A stretch of 64,000 nt of DNA from Rhizomys pruinosus. Its lineage: Eukaryota; Chordata; Mammalia; Rodentia; Spalacidae. Where the stretch lies: the NCBI GenBank assembly GCA_009823505.1, contig VZQC01004530.1, positions 1,471,693 through 1,535,692 on the forward strand, written 5' to 3'. A program made the position numbers and the translations under genes. Positions 1 to 10,350 of this stretch are shown piece after piece (the first letter of the stretch is position 1; every line of letters begins with the position of its first letter). The notes under the pieces are model-generated. The model had not been told where the DNA came from, searched no databases, and saw nothing but the letters and a program-made list of their open reading frames with translations.

Positions 1-475
1 CTTGCTAATAATAATGTACATGTCCAAAATGACCTGATATTCATGTTAACGTAAGAGAGAATTTGTAGAAATTACAACATACGAAAATTTAGCAGTGACT
101 TTCCAGCCATGTTCTGGGAAGGGGAACACATGTACTGTCTCATTTTCCAAAGTTCTCTGCAAGAGATCTCAGAGAAACGTGAGTCTACATGACTTATGAG
201 GGCTTCCATTCTTGAAAACTGATCAAAGTCATTCATCTATTGGGAGGAATACAATGAAATGAGACAACACGGGTTAGTTCGTGGAGGAGGCCTGGACCCA
301 CCAAGCAAAGCCCATGTGCTGGCTTTTCACTACTCCTTCATCCCTGTCTACATTCACTGCCACACAATGGGGTTGTAGTAGTCTGTAGATGAAATGTGAA
401 TTTCAATAGAAGAGTGACTTTATATACAAAGCTAGAGTTCAATGAGGGTTGTGAGCTATTCTAGTCCCTCCTCTA
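1..475. other. unique sequence, no gene seen
   Basis: AT-leaning single-copy-looking sequence. I see no repeat family, no codon structure and no splice-bounded exon I could defend. Confidence 0.5.
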
Positions 476-489
476 AAAAAGTCTCTAAA

Positions 490-740
490 GGGGCTGGAGA
501 GATGGCCTAGCGGTTAAGAGCGCTGACTGCTCTTGCAGAGGACCAGGGTTCGATCCCCAGCACCCACATGGCGGCTGAGAACCGTCTGAGACTCCAATTC
601 CAGGAGAACTCCAGCTCCAGGGGAATCCGACACCCTCTTCTGACCTCCGCGGCATTGCACGACACGGGTGCACAGACTTGCATGCAGACAGTACATTCGT
701 ACACATACAGAAATAAATAAAATTAATAAAAATTTTTTTA
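490..740 (+). mobile_element. B2 SINE, young subfamily with internal duplication
   Basis: tRNA-derived B2 SINE. The head reads ggggctggagagatggcc, followed by an A-box-like block and a clear pol III B box (ggttcgatcc at 548-557). The centre holds the two-block 'aactccaattccaggag / aactccagctccagggg' duplication. The 3' end is an aaataaataaaatt-type tail. A 15-bp target-site duplication, aaaaagtctctaaag, is present at 476-490 and 740-754, so both insertion boundaries are exact to within a base. The high CpG content left in it (gcggcattgcacgacacggg) fits a recent insertion. Confidence 0.95.
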
Positions 741-754
741 AAAAGTCTCTAAAG

Positions 755-938
755 GTGCTAGAGGGATGTCTCAGGGGTTAGGAGGGCTTGCTGTGCAGGC
801 AGGGAAACTACATCCATGAAGAAAAATATCTGGGCATGGCTCCTTGATCCTGCCAAACCTACCTCCAGGTTTAGTGAGAGACAGTGACTCAAGGGAATAA
901 GGCAGTGTCAGAGCAGGACACACACACACACACACACA
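755..938 (+). mobile_element. composite SINE fragment (tRNA-like head, B1-like middle) with CA tail
   Basis: Starts with a degenerate tRNA-like head (gtgctagagggatgtctcag), runs through a B1-like middle (tctgggcatggctcc) and 'tttagtgagagacagtgactc', and ends in (CA)10 at 919-938. The same architecture recurs at about 14975-15237 (antisense), 29229-29552 and 44404-44688. I do not assign a database name. Confidence 0.6.
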
Positions 939-1144
939 ATCATTATAAGGTTTCAATTAATGCAGAAAACTGATTAGCCATTGTATTTTATTTTTAAGAA
1001 AATGGATTTTAAAAGAATAAATATCTAAGATACTTAAATGCATAAAACCGACATCATTTTTCTGATGGCAAAAGTCCCATATTCTCAAACCACATCAAGT
1101 AAGTTACTATTGATTTGTTTTTCAGATTATAGAAATAACTTTTT

Positions 1145-1350
1145 GGGGCTGGAGAGATGGCCTAGAGATTGAGTGCTGACTACTCTTGCAGAGGACCTGG
1201 ATTCGATCCCCAGTGCCCAATTGGCGGCTGAGAACCATCTTTAACTCCAGTTCCAGGGGAATCCAACACCTTCTTCTGACCTCCGCAGCATTGCACGACA
1301 TGGGTGCACAAACCTGCATGCAGACAGTACATTCATACACATAGAAAAAA
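1145..1350 (+). mobile_element. B2 SINE without the internal duplication
   Basis: Same head and tail as the copy at 490 but only one 'aactccagttccagggg' block. The direct repeat agaaataactt flanks it at 1131-1141 and 1351-1361. More diverged than the duplicated copies, for example in the A-box area (cctagagattgag). Confidence 0.92.
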
Positions 1351-1568
1351 AGAAATAACTTCTTTCGGTGTAATCACAGTAATATTCAGACCCCAGTACT
1401 ACTCAGATAAAATTTTATTAATTCTAAAAATGAAGTCATTTCTTCTTTTAAATGAACTTATATTCAAAATAATTGATACATATATTGGTGTACAATATGG
1501 TGCTGTTCTAGTGGGGCAAATCAAGTTGGAGAAAACCTAATAATGAAGATATTGTAAAATGGGAAGTG

Positions 1569-1684
1569 ATTATATATATATATATATATANNNNNNNNNN
1601 NNNNNNNNNNNNNNNNNNNNNNNNNNNNNNNNNNNNNNNNNNNNNNNNNNNNNNNNNNNNNNNNNNNNNNNNNNNNNNNNNNNG

Positions 1685-1728
<44 letters not shown>
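1569..1728. repeat. (TA)n microsatellite containing an assembly gap
   Basis: TA repeats at 1571-1590 and about 1691-1728 flank 93 Ns (1591-1683). The short sequence just right of the gap (ggcagag) is not TA, so the true content of the gap is unknown. Confidence 0.95.
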
Positions 1729-1731
<3 letters not shown>

Positions 1732-1798
1732 TGCCCATTATATAATATCAGCTTGTTGGAGAGAGTATTGCTGGGGGAAAAAGGATAACCCAGGATAT

Positions 1799-1905
1799 CC
1801 AGGTTTGGTGGCACATGCCCATAACCCCAACATTCAGGAAGCTGAGGCAGGAGGATTTTGAGTTCAAGATAAGCCTGGGGTAGAAGGCAAAGACCTGCTT
1901 CAGAA
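1799..1905 (+). mobile_element. B1-related SINE fragment (B4/PB1 type)
   Basis: Degenerate B1 head (ggtggcacatgcccataacc) followed by gctgaggcaggaggat and ttgagttcaagataagcctgg, then a purine-rich tail. The spacing matches the left half of a B1 or B4 element. Confidence 0.75.
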
Positions 1906-2163
1906 GAGGGAGAAGAGAAGAGGAGAGAAGGGAAGTTGGAGGAAGAAAAACAAGAAGAGGAGGAGGATGAAGGGTAGGGGAAGAAGAGGGAGATGAGGAA
2001 GAAAAGGAGGACTAGGAAGAAGAGGAAGAGGAGGAAGAAGAGGAATGGAGGAGGGAGAAGAGAGGAGGAGGAGGAGGGAGAGGAGAACAAGGAGGAAGAG
2101 GAGAAGGAGGGGGAGGAGGAAGAGGAGGAGGAGGAGGAGGAGGAGGAGGAGGAAGAAAGAAAA
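1905..2163 (+). repeat. purine-only AGG/AAG/GGA low-complexity tract
   Basis: About 260 bases almost entirely of A and G on the plus strand, probably grown from the A-rich tail of the SINE just upstream. Open frames across it (poly-Glu/Arg on plus, poly-Ser/Leu on minus) are repeat translations. Confidence 0.92.
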
Positions 2164-2920
2164 ATCTTCAAGTAGTCCAAGCAAGCTGTTGAGAATTTCT
2201 CTTTCTACTGGAGTTTCTTTTGATTGCAAAAGCACATAAAAGACAGGAATTCTTAAGGAAGGATAAACATTTCAGATGTACAGCTATTACCCTTTTGTGA
2301 GAAAGCTTATTTTTTTAGTTCTTTTGAGTCAGAGTGCTTGAGCAGATTGCAGGCCTAGGCCTGACTGTTCTACATTAAGAGTTTTTAACTTGCCAGTGAA
2401 AAGGGGCAGCATCTGTAACCGCCACTAGGAGGCCTTCCTGTGGATCCATTCTTAAAAATGACAGAGTAATTAATAGTAAACTGCAAAGCTGGGCCCCAGT
2501 GTTTAACATCACACACGTAGAAATAAGTGGTTAGGAACTGGCAGAAATTTTGTTATGTGACAATTCCAACAATACAAAAATATTGATTGATAGTTCTTTC
2601 TTCTTTGGTGGCCAATTTTTTTAATTAACTGCTATTTGGAGGTTTAGTTTTAGCTCAAATAATGTTTTGTTTAAATGGTAGCAACTTACTTTGATTTACT
2701 GATTTTCCTCAGGCACAGAGATAGGAAATTTCAACAGTGCCTTAATTCAGCTTGTAGGAAAAGCCCCGGTGTGTTTCTAGAGTATCCCAAGCAGACAAGA
2801 ACACTGGGGCTTGCACAAGTCCAGTATGAAAACTACTGAACTGTGCTTGTGTTAACTGCCAGTGGCTCTTGGTGATATGCCAATGAAAAATAAGAAACTG
2901 GGTTTCAGAAAACAAGCAAA
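2164..2920. other. unique sequence, no gene seen
   Basis: No recognisable repeat, exon or RNA gene. Confidence 0.4.
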
Positions 2921-2922
2921 TA

Positions 2923-3171
2923 GGGCTGGAGGAATGGCCTTGTGGTTAAGAGCACTGACCGCTCTTGCAGAGGACCCGGGTTCGATCCCCAGCACCCACA
3001 CGGTGGCTGAGAACCGTCTGTAACTCCAATTTCAGGAGAACTCCAGTTCCAGGGGAATCTGAGACCCCCTTCTGACCTCCGCGGCATTGCATGACACAGG
3101 TATGACACGGGTACACAGACCTACATGCAGACAGTACATTCATACACATAAAAAATAAATTAATTAAAAAA
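2923..3171 (+). mobile_element. B2 SINE, duplicated-centre subfamily
   Basis: B2 head with a good B box (ggttcgatcc). It has the two-block centre and an extra short local duplication near the 3' end (tgacacaggtatgacacggg). An imperfect direct repeat (gaaaacaagcaaat / gaaaacacataaat) flanks it. Confidence 0.9.
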
Positions 3172-3179
3172 AGAAAACA

Positions 3180-3840
3180 CATAAATATTAACATATTTGA
3201 AATGTATAACCTTTAGTGGCAGCAGCAACATTTTTAATGAACACCTGCTACCTGCTCTGTGCTATGAGAGCAGGTGATGACCATATCCACAAACCTCACT
3301 GGCATGGTTGCCTTGAGAGACAGCAAGAAGGAAGTGAGAGGGATCAGTGGCACTGGGTGCTGTGTGCTAGGTGTTTCTGAGGAAGTCCTGTTTGGGCAGA
3401 GTCCTGAGTGGTGGCTGAGAGGAGGCCACAGAAAACTGACTGTCCAGAGGCTGGAGTCAGAATTTGTAGCCAGGAACCTGCAGTCAGGTGTAGCCTGCTT
3501 TTCCTGCAGGCACAGCACAACTTTGTAGACTCCCTAGGCCCTCCCTGAAGGGAGTGTTAGCTCTGCTGCCTGCTCTCCCACCCTCGCCAGATTCGAGGAA
3601 GATTCAATTAAACAGCCCTAGTTTTAATTATACTTCACTTTTTAAATTTTTAATATTCGTAATATTCAAAAATGAATTTCAAATGTCATTTACAGAATGA
3701 CTTTAATTTAAAGTTCAGCGTTTTTCCAGAGCCAAAATTTAATATGATGCATGCATATTGACACAGATTGAAATACAGATCAAAGTTTTCCCTAAAAGAC
3801 AAAAAAGTTCTTTGATTTTTTTTTTTTGGTTAATCAGCCA
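3180..3840. other. mostly unique sequence
   Basis: No gene. The stretch near 3240 (gaacacctgctacctgctct) faintly resembles the 'cacctactatgtgcc' motif of old mammalian repeats, too weak to call. An AT-rich tract follows from 3600. Confidence 0.35.
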
Positions 3841-3842
3841 TT

Positions 3843-5830
3843 CATCTATTTTTAATGTATATCTTTATTGACTTTCATGCATTTAATATAATAGATTTCA
3901 ATCAAATTTAGACTGCCTTCCCCAATGTTCCCCAATGATACTCCCCCATACCTCCCCCCATTTTTTATGCATTCTGCCATATATGTTAAGGCATACAGAG
4001 TCAACATTTATACTCAGATGTCTCTCTCTCATTGGGTATGAGTTCAACCACTGGACTCTAGTCAACCTCTCTAGAGTCATTCCCATAAAGATCTACTCTC
4101 CCTCACCCTGCAATAATTATTTGCTAATAGTTCCTTGGCTAAGGTTGGGGCCTGCTGCCTATTTCCCCAGTTCTATTCTGTGTCTGGGTCTGATTGAGTC
4201 AGCATGGGTCTAGTACGTGCTGTCTGTCACCATTGTTGCAAGTTCCCAGAGGCCTGAAAGCCCCTATTTCTTTTTTTTTATGCACCAACCTTGGCTCTTA
4301 CAATCTTTCCACTCCCTCTTTCATAGTGGTCCCTGAGCTGTGGGGTGGGTGAGGTTTAATACAGGAGTCCTGTCCAAGGACATGCGCTCTGTGGTCACAT
4401 TCTCTATACCTTGGCTGGCTGTGGTTTCTGTGTGCATAGCACTGTGTCTCGTGAGGAAGCTTTGCTGGTGGGAGTTGAGGGATGTATTAGTATTCTTTCT
4501 ACCCCTATTCTGCTAGGTTCCAGGAGCCTCAGGTATAGCAGTTCCACTATAGATGTGTCACTTAGGGCTGGGCATCTCTCAGCCATATATTCTCTGTGGG
4601 CAACCAGTTGTGGAACTCTGTAACAGGCTCTATCTGTTGCAAAAAGAAACTTCTTTGATGAGTGATGTAGTGTATACTTGTCTGTAAATATAAAGGACCC
4701 ACATTTAGTGTATGGCAAGAAATTTCATTTGTCTAGAGTTATGACAGAGATAGCATTTTCTCTAGGACCTGTGACCTCTCCAGCCATGTGTATCTGGCTA
4801 TGTTTACAATGCCACCTATGAGTTCCCTCCCACTGAGAGAGCTGTTGATTATCCTTAGATAAGTGTCACTACCTCACCAGTAGTTTTCTGTGCCAGTCAT
4901 TATGGTTACCAGGCTTTATAGCTGGGCTGAACCACTGATTGATGCTCTCCCTTAGCAGCTTGCATAGCATCCTCTAGAACTATGAGAGCTACTCTTTTGG
5001 GAGGAAGCTTCCAGGTCAGTTTCTGCTCCATTGCTCCAAGTCCTGTGTCTGGAGCATGTCCTGTCTCCAGCAATAGAGTCTTACTTACCTTCAAGTTCTG
5101 GGAGGCAATCGAGGGCTGTGGCAATAGCCTGTGTTAATTTGGGAGTCTCTTGGACGACCCAGACCAACAACTCCAAGGAAGGTTTCTCCCATCTGGAGTT
5201 GTATTCTTGTTTTATAGCCTTCATATACACACATGCATTCATGTTCAGATATTGTATATATTTTTTCTGGTTTTTTTTTTTTAGTTGATACATTTCCCTC
5301 TGGATTTTCACATCATCTAAGCTTTAATTATCTCTTCTCTATCTATCCCTGTCTAACCTCCCTCCTCCCTCTCCAGTTAAAGTATCTCCATCTCCCCTTT
5401 GTTCCTTCTTCCCTTTACCATCTTTGTTCCTTGAATGGCCTTCCCTCTGCCCTTCCCAGTTGAATTACCACCCCCCCCACCCCCCCACCCCACCCCCCGC
5501 TTCCCGCACTTCCCCCTGGGTAACGTGTTTCCTGCTGTCCCCCTCTCTCTGGCTTCTTCTTTCCTTTTCTATCCATAGTTCCTTTCCATTACCCTGGCTC
5601 CTGCAGTTACATCAAGGCTATATATTCATATATGAAGATTTGGTGGTAAAATCCACAAACAAGGAAGAACATATGTCTGTGTTATTTTACTTAGTGTAAC
5701 AGTTTCTAGTTCCTCCATTTTACCTACAGATTTCATGGTTTTGTCCTTTTGTACCACTGAGTAGAACTCATATTTCCATTATCCATTCATCAGTGGAGGG
5801 ACGTTTTAGGTTCTTTCCATTTCTTAGCAG
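3843..5830 (-). mobile_element. L1 3' end (ORF2 terminus plus long 3' UTR), minus strand
   Basis: On the plus strand the element starts with the antisense of an L1 3' terminus (tttattgactttcatgcatt), comparable with the sense terminus at 32870-32902. It continues through the antisense 3' UTR (caaggacatgcgctctgtgg; gaggaagcttccaggtcag). From about 5640 it enters antisense ORF2 sequence (gtaccactgagtagaactc; tatccattcatcagtgg). A C-rich run lies at 5467-5500 inside it. Truncated at the 5' end, so not mobile by itself. Confidence 0.8.
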
Positions 5831-5835
5831 GTAGC

Positions 5836-6320
5836 ACTGAGGTGGGTAAGTCTGTGGCAGGCAGATCAGGAAGCCAAAGGCAAGGTGGGGGTGGGGATGG
5901 CCTGTGGAAGGTCTAACAAACTAAGCTGGGGAATTGAATTAGACTGGGTGCAGGGGACCAGGATGCGGTAGGCAGGGTTAGACTGAGAGAGAAGTTCAGA
6001 GATCTGAGACAGAAGGAGCAGAGTGAGCCTAGGTCCAAGGCTAGTGGGGGGGGGGGTGAAGTGCAGGGAGAGACTGGAGTTTTACATCGTTTATAAAATG
6101 ACCATTCTTCAAAATAAAGTTTTAGTATGTGGATCCTAGACTGAGGAAGTGATGCATAGGGAAGCTTGAAAATAGCAATGTTTGCATGAAAAATGTTCTA
6201 CATCAAGTTGGCAATGTTTTTGTAAAACAGAATCATTTTTGGTTAATATGGATGATGGTAATATTACAGCAAAGTTGTAATCCAACGTAGATATTCCTGA
6301 ACAAATTATAATTTCATTTC
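5836..6320. other. unclassified, G-rich in part
   Basis: Purine-rich sequence with a G run near 6044-6055. I could not match it to a gene or a repeat family. Confidence 0.35.
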
Positions 6321-6338
6321 TTTTCCATTTTACTTTCT

Positions 6339-6579
6339 TTTTTAAAATTTTATTTATTTCTGTATGTGTATGACTGTACTGTCTGCATGCAAGTTTGTGC
6401 ACCCGTGTCGTGCAATGCCGTGAAGGTCAGAAGAGGGTGTCGGATTCCCCTGGAACTGGAGTTCTCCTGGAACTGGAGTTTCAGACGGTTCTCGGCCGCC
6501 ATGTGGGTGCTGGGGATTGAACCCGGGTCCTCTGTAAGAGCGGTCGGCACTCTTAACCGCTAGGCCATCTCTCCAGCCC
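6339..6579 (-). mobile_element. B2 SINE, duplicated-centre subfamily, antisense
   Basis: Reverse complement of the young B2, with both centre blocks (tggaactggagttctcc repeated). Target-site duplication ccattttactttct (6325-6338) against ccattttgctttct (6580-6593) with one mismatch. On the plus strand it gives an uninterrupted frame of about 65 codons that recurs in every young antisense copy; this is a by-product, not a gene. Confidence 0.95.
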
Positions 6580-6593
6580 CCATTTTGCTTTCT

Positions 6594-6890
6594 CTACTTC
6601 CTGAATTTCTTCAATAACACAAAATTTTTTTCAATAAAATAAACATAGTTTTCAAAAATTATAGAGGAAAAATATTGATACAGTGGGTAAGAAATTCCAG
6701 TTTCAACTGGAGTGAAATTTCTCTGCCTAAATGTTTTGTTGAACAACTACGTGGAGATTCATCTAAATTTTCAGATCCCCATCAAAACCATCACAATATC
6801 AAGTGTTTAAAAAACTTCAATCAAATTTTCTTTTATAACCCAAATCTCTCTTTTTAACCCATCTATTCATCTCAGTGAAGAAATAGTGAA
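6594..6890. other. AT-rich unique sequence
   Basis: No feature supported. Confidence 0.35.
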
Positions 6891-6891
6891 A

Positions 6892-7353
6892 CTAAGCAGT
6901 TATTTTCAGTGTATGTAACTGACTGTTGACTTTTGTATTTAAAGATATTGTTTTGAGATTTGGCTTTAAATGGGAAACTCTCCCAGAAGTCCCCATCTTG
7001 CATTTGTCCATGATAGAGTAAATTCTGGAGTTTCTATGACCTTCCAGAGTAGGCATCAAAGACATTATACATTTCAGTAGCTCTGCCAAGAGTTCTTTTC
7101 CCACAAATCTATGATTTTGTTGGGAAATGTTTGATGTATTTTCATCTTGCTTTAATGGACTGTATGGCTTTGGTTCATCTACTTTCTTTCCTTGGTGGCT
7201 TCCTAATCTGTTAGCATTCACACATTGAGGCGATACTCCTAGAAACAAATGCAGGATTGCTTCTTCCAGGATGGACCAGGACTGGACGTTACAACAGTTC
7301 AAGGGGAAAAAGAAGCAGAGATGATGCCAAGGAGATGCAGATGAACAGGACAT
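6892..7353 (-). other. open frame of 153 codons, unrecognised
   Basis: An uninterrupted minus-strand frame in a region with no SINE or L1 that I can identify. The middle of the translation is hydrophilic and looks less random than most frames here (stretches such as KVDEPKPYSPLKQDEN and VGKELLAELLKCIMSLMP). I recognise no family, see no domain motif and no strong Kozak context, and no exon partner is apparent. It could be a fragment of a processed pseudogene, part of an unclassified retroelement continuing into 7386-8330, or chance. Confidence 0.2.
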
Positions 7354-7385
7354 TTAACATGCTCTAATGCGATGACCAAAAGGAA

Positions 7386-8330
7386 TCAAGATAGCAGAAT
7401 GAGGCATGTCCTCAGGGCTTGGAGCCCACCAGCTCCCAAGAAACTAAATGCATGTGCTGGGGGGCGGGTGTTAGGAAACTTATCACAAAAGAGGAATATT
7501 TTACTGACCTTAGGAGCTTTTATAGTAAGCTCAAAATTCTGAACACAGGATTTGGCAAACAAGAAAGGAAATAACTGGAAAGCCAAGATGGTGGCTGCAT
7601 GGCTGTTGGCACTGAAATGATAATGGTGGTGGTCTCAGCAGAGTTTGGGGCAGCCATGGAGGAAGATGTGAAGGCGGCAGACATCAAAACAGCCAACTGG
7701 ACAAGTGACCACAGAAAAGAAAACACCTCATCCATCTGTCTCCTTGAACAAAAGAAAAAGGTAGTTTTCTCCAACACTGATGTTCCTCTACTGAGAAATT
7801 CAAGCCAGAAAATAATGGTTGCCTCTGTTTGCTGCACAGAAGCCAACATGCTGTTTCTTAAACACAAATATAATCATGTGGACAGAACAATGAAGTCAGG
7901 AAAGTGGTAAAAGCAGAATAATTATAATTACTCTGAACCTGGAGCTGTGGTCCCTTCCCATGAGCCTGGAGCTGTGATCATCTCCTGTGAACCGGAAGCT
8001 GTGGTCCCCTCCTGAGAACCCGGGAGTTGTGGTCCCCAACCAGGAGCCACCATTCCACATTCTCCCTGTGGTGGGCTGATGGTGCAGCAGACTAGAGGAT
8101 AGAAGACTTCCCAATTTGGGGGAGCAATTTCAGCCTCCTCTGAGTGGCTCCAATCCTCACATCCACCTCCCCTGAGGGCCCAGGTTGTGAATGGCAGTGG
8201 CTTTGCCCCTGTGTTGGGTTTATGCTGGGCACAGGGGACATTTCTGTCATTTGCAAATTTTAGTCTTGGGAGAACTGGTTTTCTGGAATGAATTCCCACA
8301 TCCTTTGATGGCCAGCTTATTGTCTCCAAT
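7386..8330 (-). other. unclassified segment, possible LTR-like element
   Basis: Read on the minus strand it holds a run of about four 27-bp tandem units (7935-8043) followed about 400 bases further on by TATAAAA (7518-7524). Upstream tandem repeats followed by a TATA box is the layout of retroviral U3 regions, but I could not define TG...CA ends, a polyadenylation signal or a target-site duplication. Inference only. Confidence 0.25.
7935..8043 (+). repeat. 27-bp tandem repeat, four diverged units
   Basis: Units start at 7935, 7962, 7989 and 8016, each beginning gaacct/gagcct/gaaccg/gaaccc and containing an (a)gctgtggtcccct-like core. A fifth unit is only begun (gagcc). Confidence 0.85.
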
Positions 8331-8499
8331 CCACAAACAGTCCTGGGTACTCAGGCCTTGACATGGGCCTAAATTCCCAGGCACCAAGGGTTTTTCCCTC
8401 ACTTTTCTATTACTCTTCTAATCCCCAGTGTACCTTTATCTGTGGCCTGCAGAAAATGTAAATCACCTCATCGAACTTCTAGAGATAAAAATCACAGTT

Positions 8500-8724
8500 T
8501 GGGGACCTGGGGAGATGCTTCAGTGGTTAAGACCACTGGCTGCTTTTGCAGAGACAGTGGGTTCAATTCCTAGCACCCACATGGTGGCTAACAACAGTCT
8601 ATACCTCAAGTTCCAGGGTGTCCAACACCCTCCTCTGACCTACACAGACACTGCATAACAGGGGCATACCTACATACAGGCAAGCAATATACTCATACAC
8701 ATAAAATAAAAATAATTTTCTTTT
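8500..8724 (+). mobile_element. B3-like SINE
   Basis: Head gggacctggggagatgcttc, B box ggttcaattcc, tail aaataaaaata. Target-site duplication aaaatcacagttt (8488-8500) and aaaatcacattt (8725-8736). Older than the young B2 copies. Confidence 0.88.
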
Positions 8725-8761
8725 AAAATCACATTTGGGAAGTTTTAAAAAGGGGGGAGCA

Positions 8762-8922
8762 CCAGGTGTAGCTCAGAAGTACAACATTTGATAAGTTCAG
8801 AGCCTAGGGTTCAGTTACCAGAGTGGTGTTGGGATGGAGTGGGAGAAAAGGAAACTATTCCAAGGGTCAGGGTTGCAGCTCAGCATGTGCAAGGCTCTGG
8901 GATCTCCCACAAAACAAGAAAC
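8762..8922 (+). mobile_element. two degenerate ID-type tRNA-derived fragments
   Basis: 8762-8825 carries caggtgtagctcagaagtac ... gggttcagttacca, and 8864-8922 carries ggttgcagctcagcatgtgc ... ctgggatctccca, both echoing the ID/B4 right-monomer core. They are too degenerate to be tRNA genes. Confidence 0.5.
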
Positions 8923-9136
8923 AATCTAGCTTTGCAAAAATGTTATCATTTGGCAAACACTGGCTAAAATGTACTGAGGAGAACTGTTTTTTATTCCTTA
9001 GGATTTCCTGTAAGTCCACCTATCTCAAATATGTTTCAGTAAACAACAAAAAAACTAAACCAAGAATTCTTAGTTAGAGGAGGGGGACAAACAAAAATAC
9101 ATCAAATGAAACTCTCAAAGAATTAAAATAATGTAG

Positions 9137-9192
9137 GGCTCCTCTCTCTCTCTATCTCTATCTCTCTCTCCCTTCCTCCCTCCCTCCCTCTT
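9137..9192. repeat. (CT)n / (CCCT)n simple repeat
   Basis: Runs of ctctctat and ccctccct. Confidence 0.9.
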
Positions 9193-9231
9193 CCAATTAT
9201 ACAGGGCAACACAAAGCCATTTAATTTTCTG

Positions 9232-9455
9232 CTTTAAAGATTTATTTATTACTGTTATTTTATGCGTACAAATGTTTGCCTATGTTTATGCATGTGTAGG
9301 AATGTTTGCCTGTGTTTATGTATGTGTACCTCACAGACACATGGCTCCTGTGGAGACCAGAGGAGGGCACTGGATGCCCTCAAGAGGGAGAGTCAGAACA
9401 GGACAGAAGTCCCAGAATGTGTCCTCTGCAGATACAAACCCCCAGACATGGAGCT
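9232..9455 (-). mobile_element. B3-like SINE fragment, antisense, with a 30-bp internal duplication
   Basis: Antisense B3 features (aaagatttatttatt; tggagaccagaggagggcac) without the promoter half. Two 30-base units, 9271-9300 and 9301-9330, both beginning aatgtttgcc, are adjacent and nearly identical. Confidence 0.6.
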
Positions 9456-9462
9456 TGGCTTT

Positions 9463-9699
9463 TTTTTTTTTTTATTTCTTATGTGTATGAATGTACTGTC
9501 TGCATGCAGGTTTGTGCACACGTGTCGTGCAATGCCACGGAGGTCAGAAGAGGGTGTCGGATTCCCCTGGAACTGGAGTTCTCCTGGAATTGGAGTTTCA
9601 GACGGCTCTCAGCCACCATGTGGGTGCTGGGGATCGAACCCGGGTCCTCTGTAAGAGCGGTCGGCGCTCTTAACCGCTAGGCCATCTCTCCAGCCCCCA
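9463..9699 (-). mobile_element. B2 SINE, duplicated-centre subfamily, antisense
   Basis: Near-identical by eye to the copy at 37107-37359. Target-site duplication gagcttggctttt at 9451-9463 and 9700-9712. Its A-tail appears as a long T run at 9461-9473. Confidence 0.95.
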
Positions 9700-9712
9700 G
9701 AGCTTGGCTTTT

Positions 9713-10130
9713 GATAGACGTCATTTAACATGGGTCTGCTCATAGGATGTGGTCAATTTCCCAAATTGGTTTGGGATACTTGGTAAGGAGGGAAGAACTG
9801 GATGTACTCTAAGCTGGTCCTGGAGTCCCAGACTCCAGTGCTGGTTTTAGATACAAGATTAGCTTAAAAACATGCAAGACATCATCCATTGATTATTGGC
9901 ATCATAGAAAAAAAAAAGTCTAAAAAAAAAGGAAAAAAAGTCTCCTGTGTTATTTTAAGTACAATGCCTTACTGGGCATTCTTAAATTTATATTTAACTT
10001 TCTAAATGTCTGCTCCTTTTGTATTATTTTTAAATATATTTAGGATGTTAAATTATGAACCATTAGATCCATGCGTATTTGTGTGTGCATGTGTGTGTTT
10101 ATCGGGTAATATTGTGGTATCAGTAATTTA
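9713..10130. other. unique sequence, no gene seen
   Basis: Contains an A-rich interval (9905-9945) and a short TG run near 10078-10100; nothing else supported. Confidence 0.4.
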
Positions 10131-10136
10131 AGTAAT

Positions 10137-10350
10137 GGGGCTGGAAAAGCGAGCTCAGTAGTTAAGAATAATTGCTGCTCTTGCAAAAGACTCAGGTTCA
10201 GTTCCCAGCACCCACAGGGCAGCTCACAACTGTCTGTACCTCCAGTTCCAGGGTATCCAACACCCTCTCTGGCCTCTGCATGCTTGTGGCAAAACATACA
10301 TGCAGGCAAAAACACTTCTACGCATAAGATAAAAATAAACCCTTTTTAAA
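10137..10350 (+). mobile_element. B3-like SINE
   Basis: ggggctggaaaagcgagctc head, ggttcagttccc B box, single ctccagttccagggtatcc block, tail ataaaaataaaccc. Diverged, so older. Confidence 0.88.

Noticed and set aside
546..560. tRNA-like A and B boxes in B2, B3 and ID elements
   Set aside because: These are the internal pol III promoters of SINEs. No cloverleaf with a paired acceptor stem and anticodon arm can be formed, so they are not tRNA genes.
1728..2180. Poly-Ser/poly-Leu frames of 110-150 codons
   Set aside because: Translations of the purine-rich repeat on the opposite strand.
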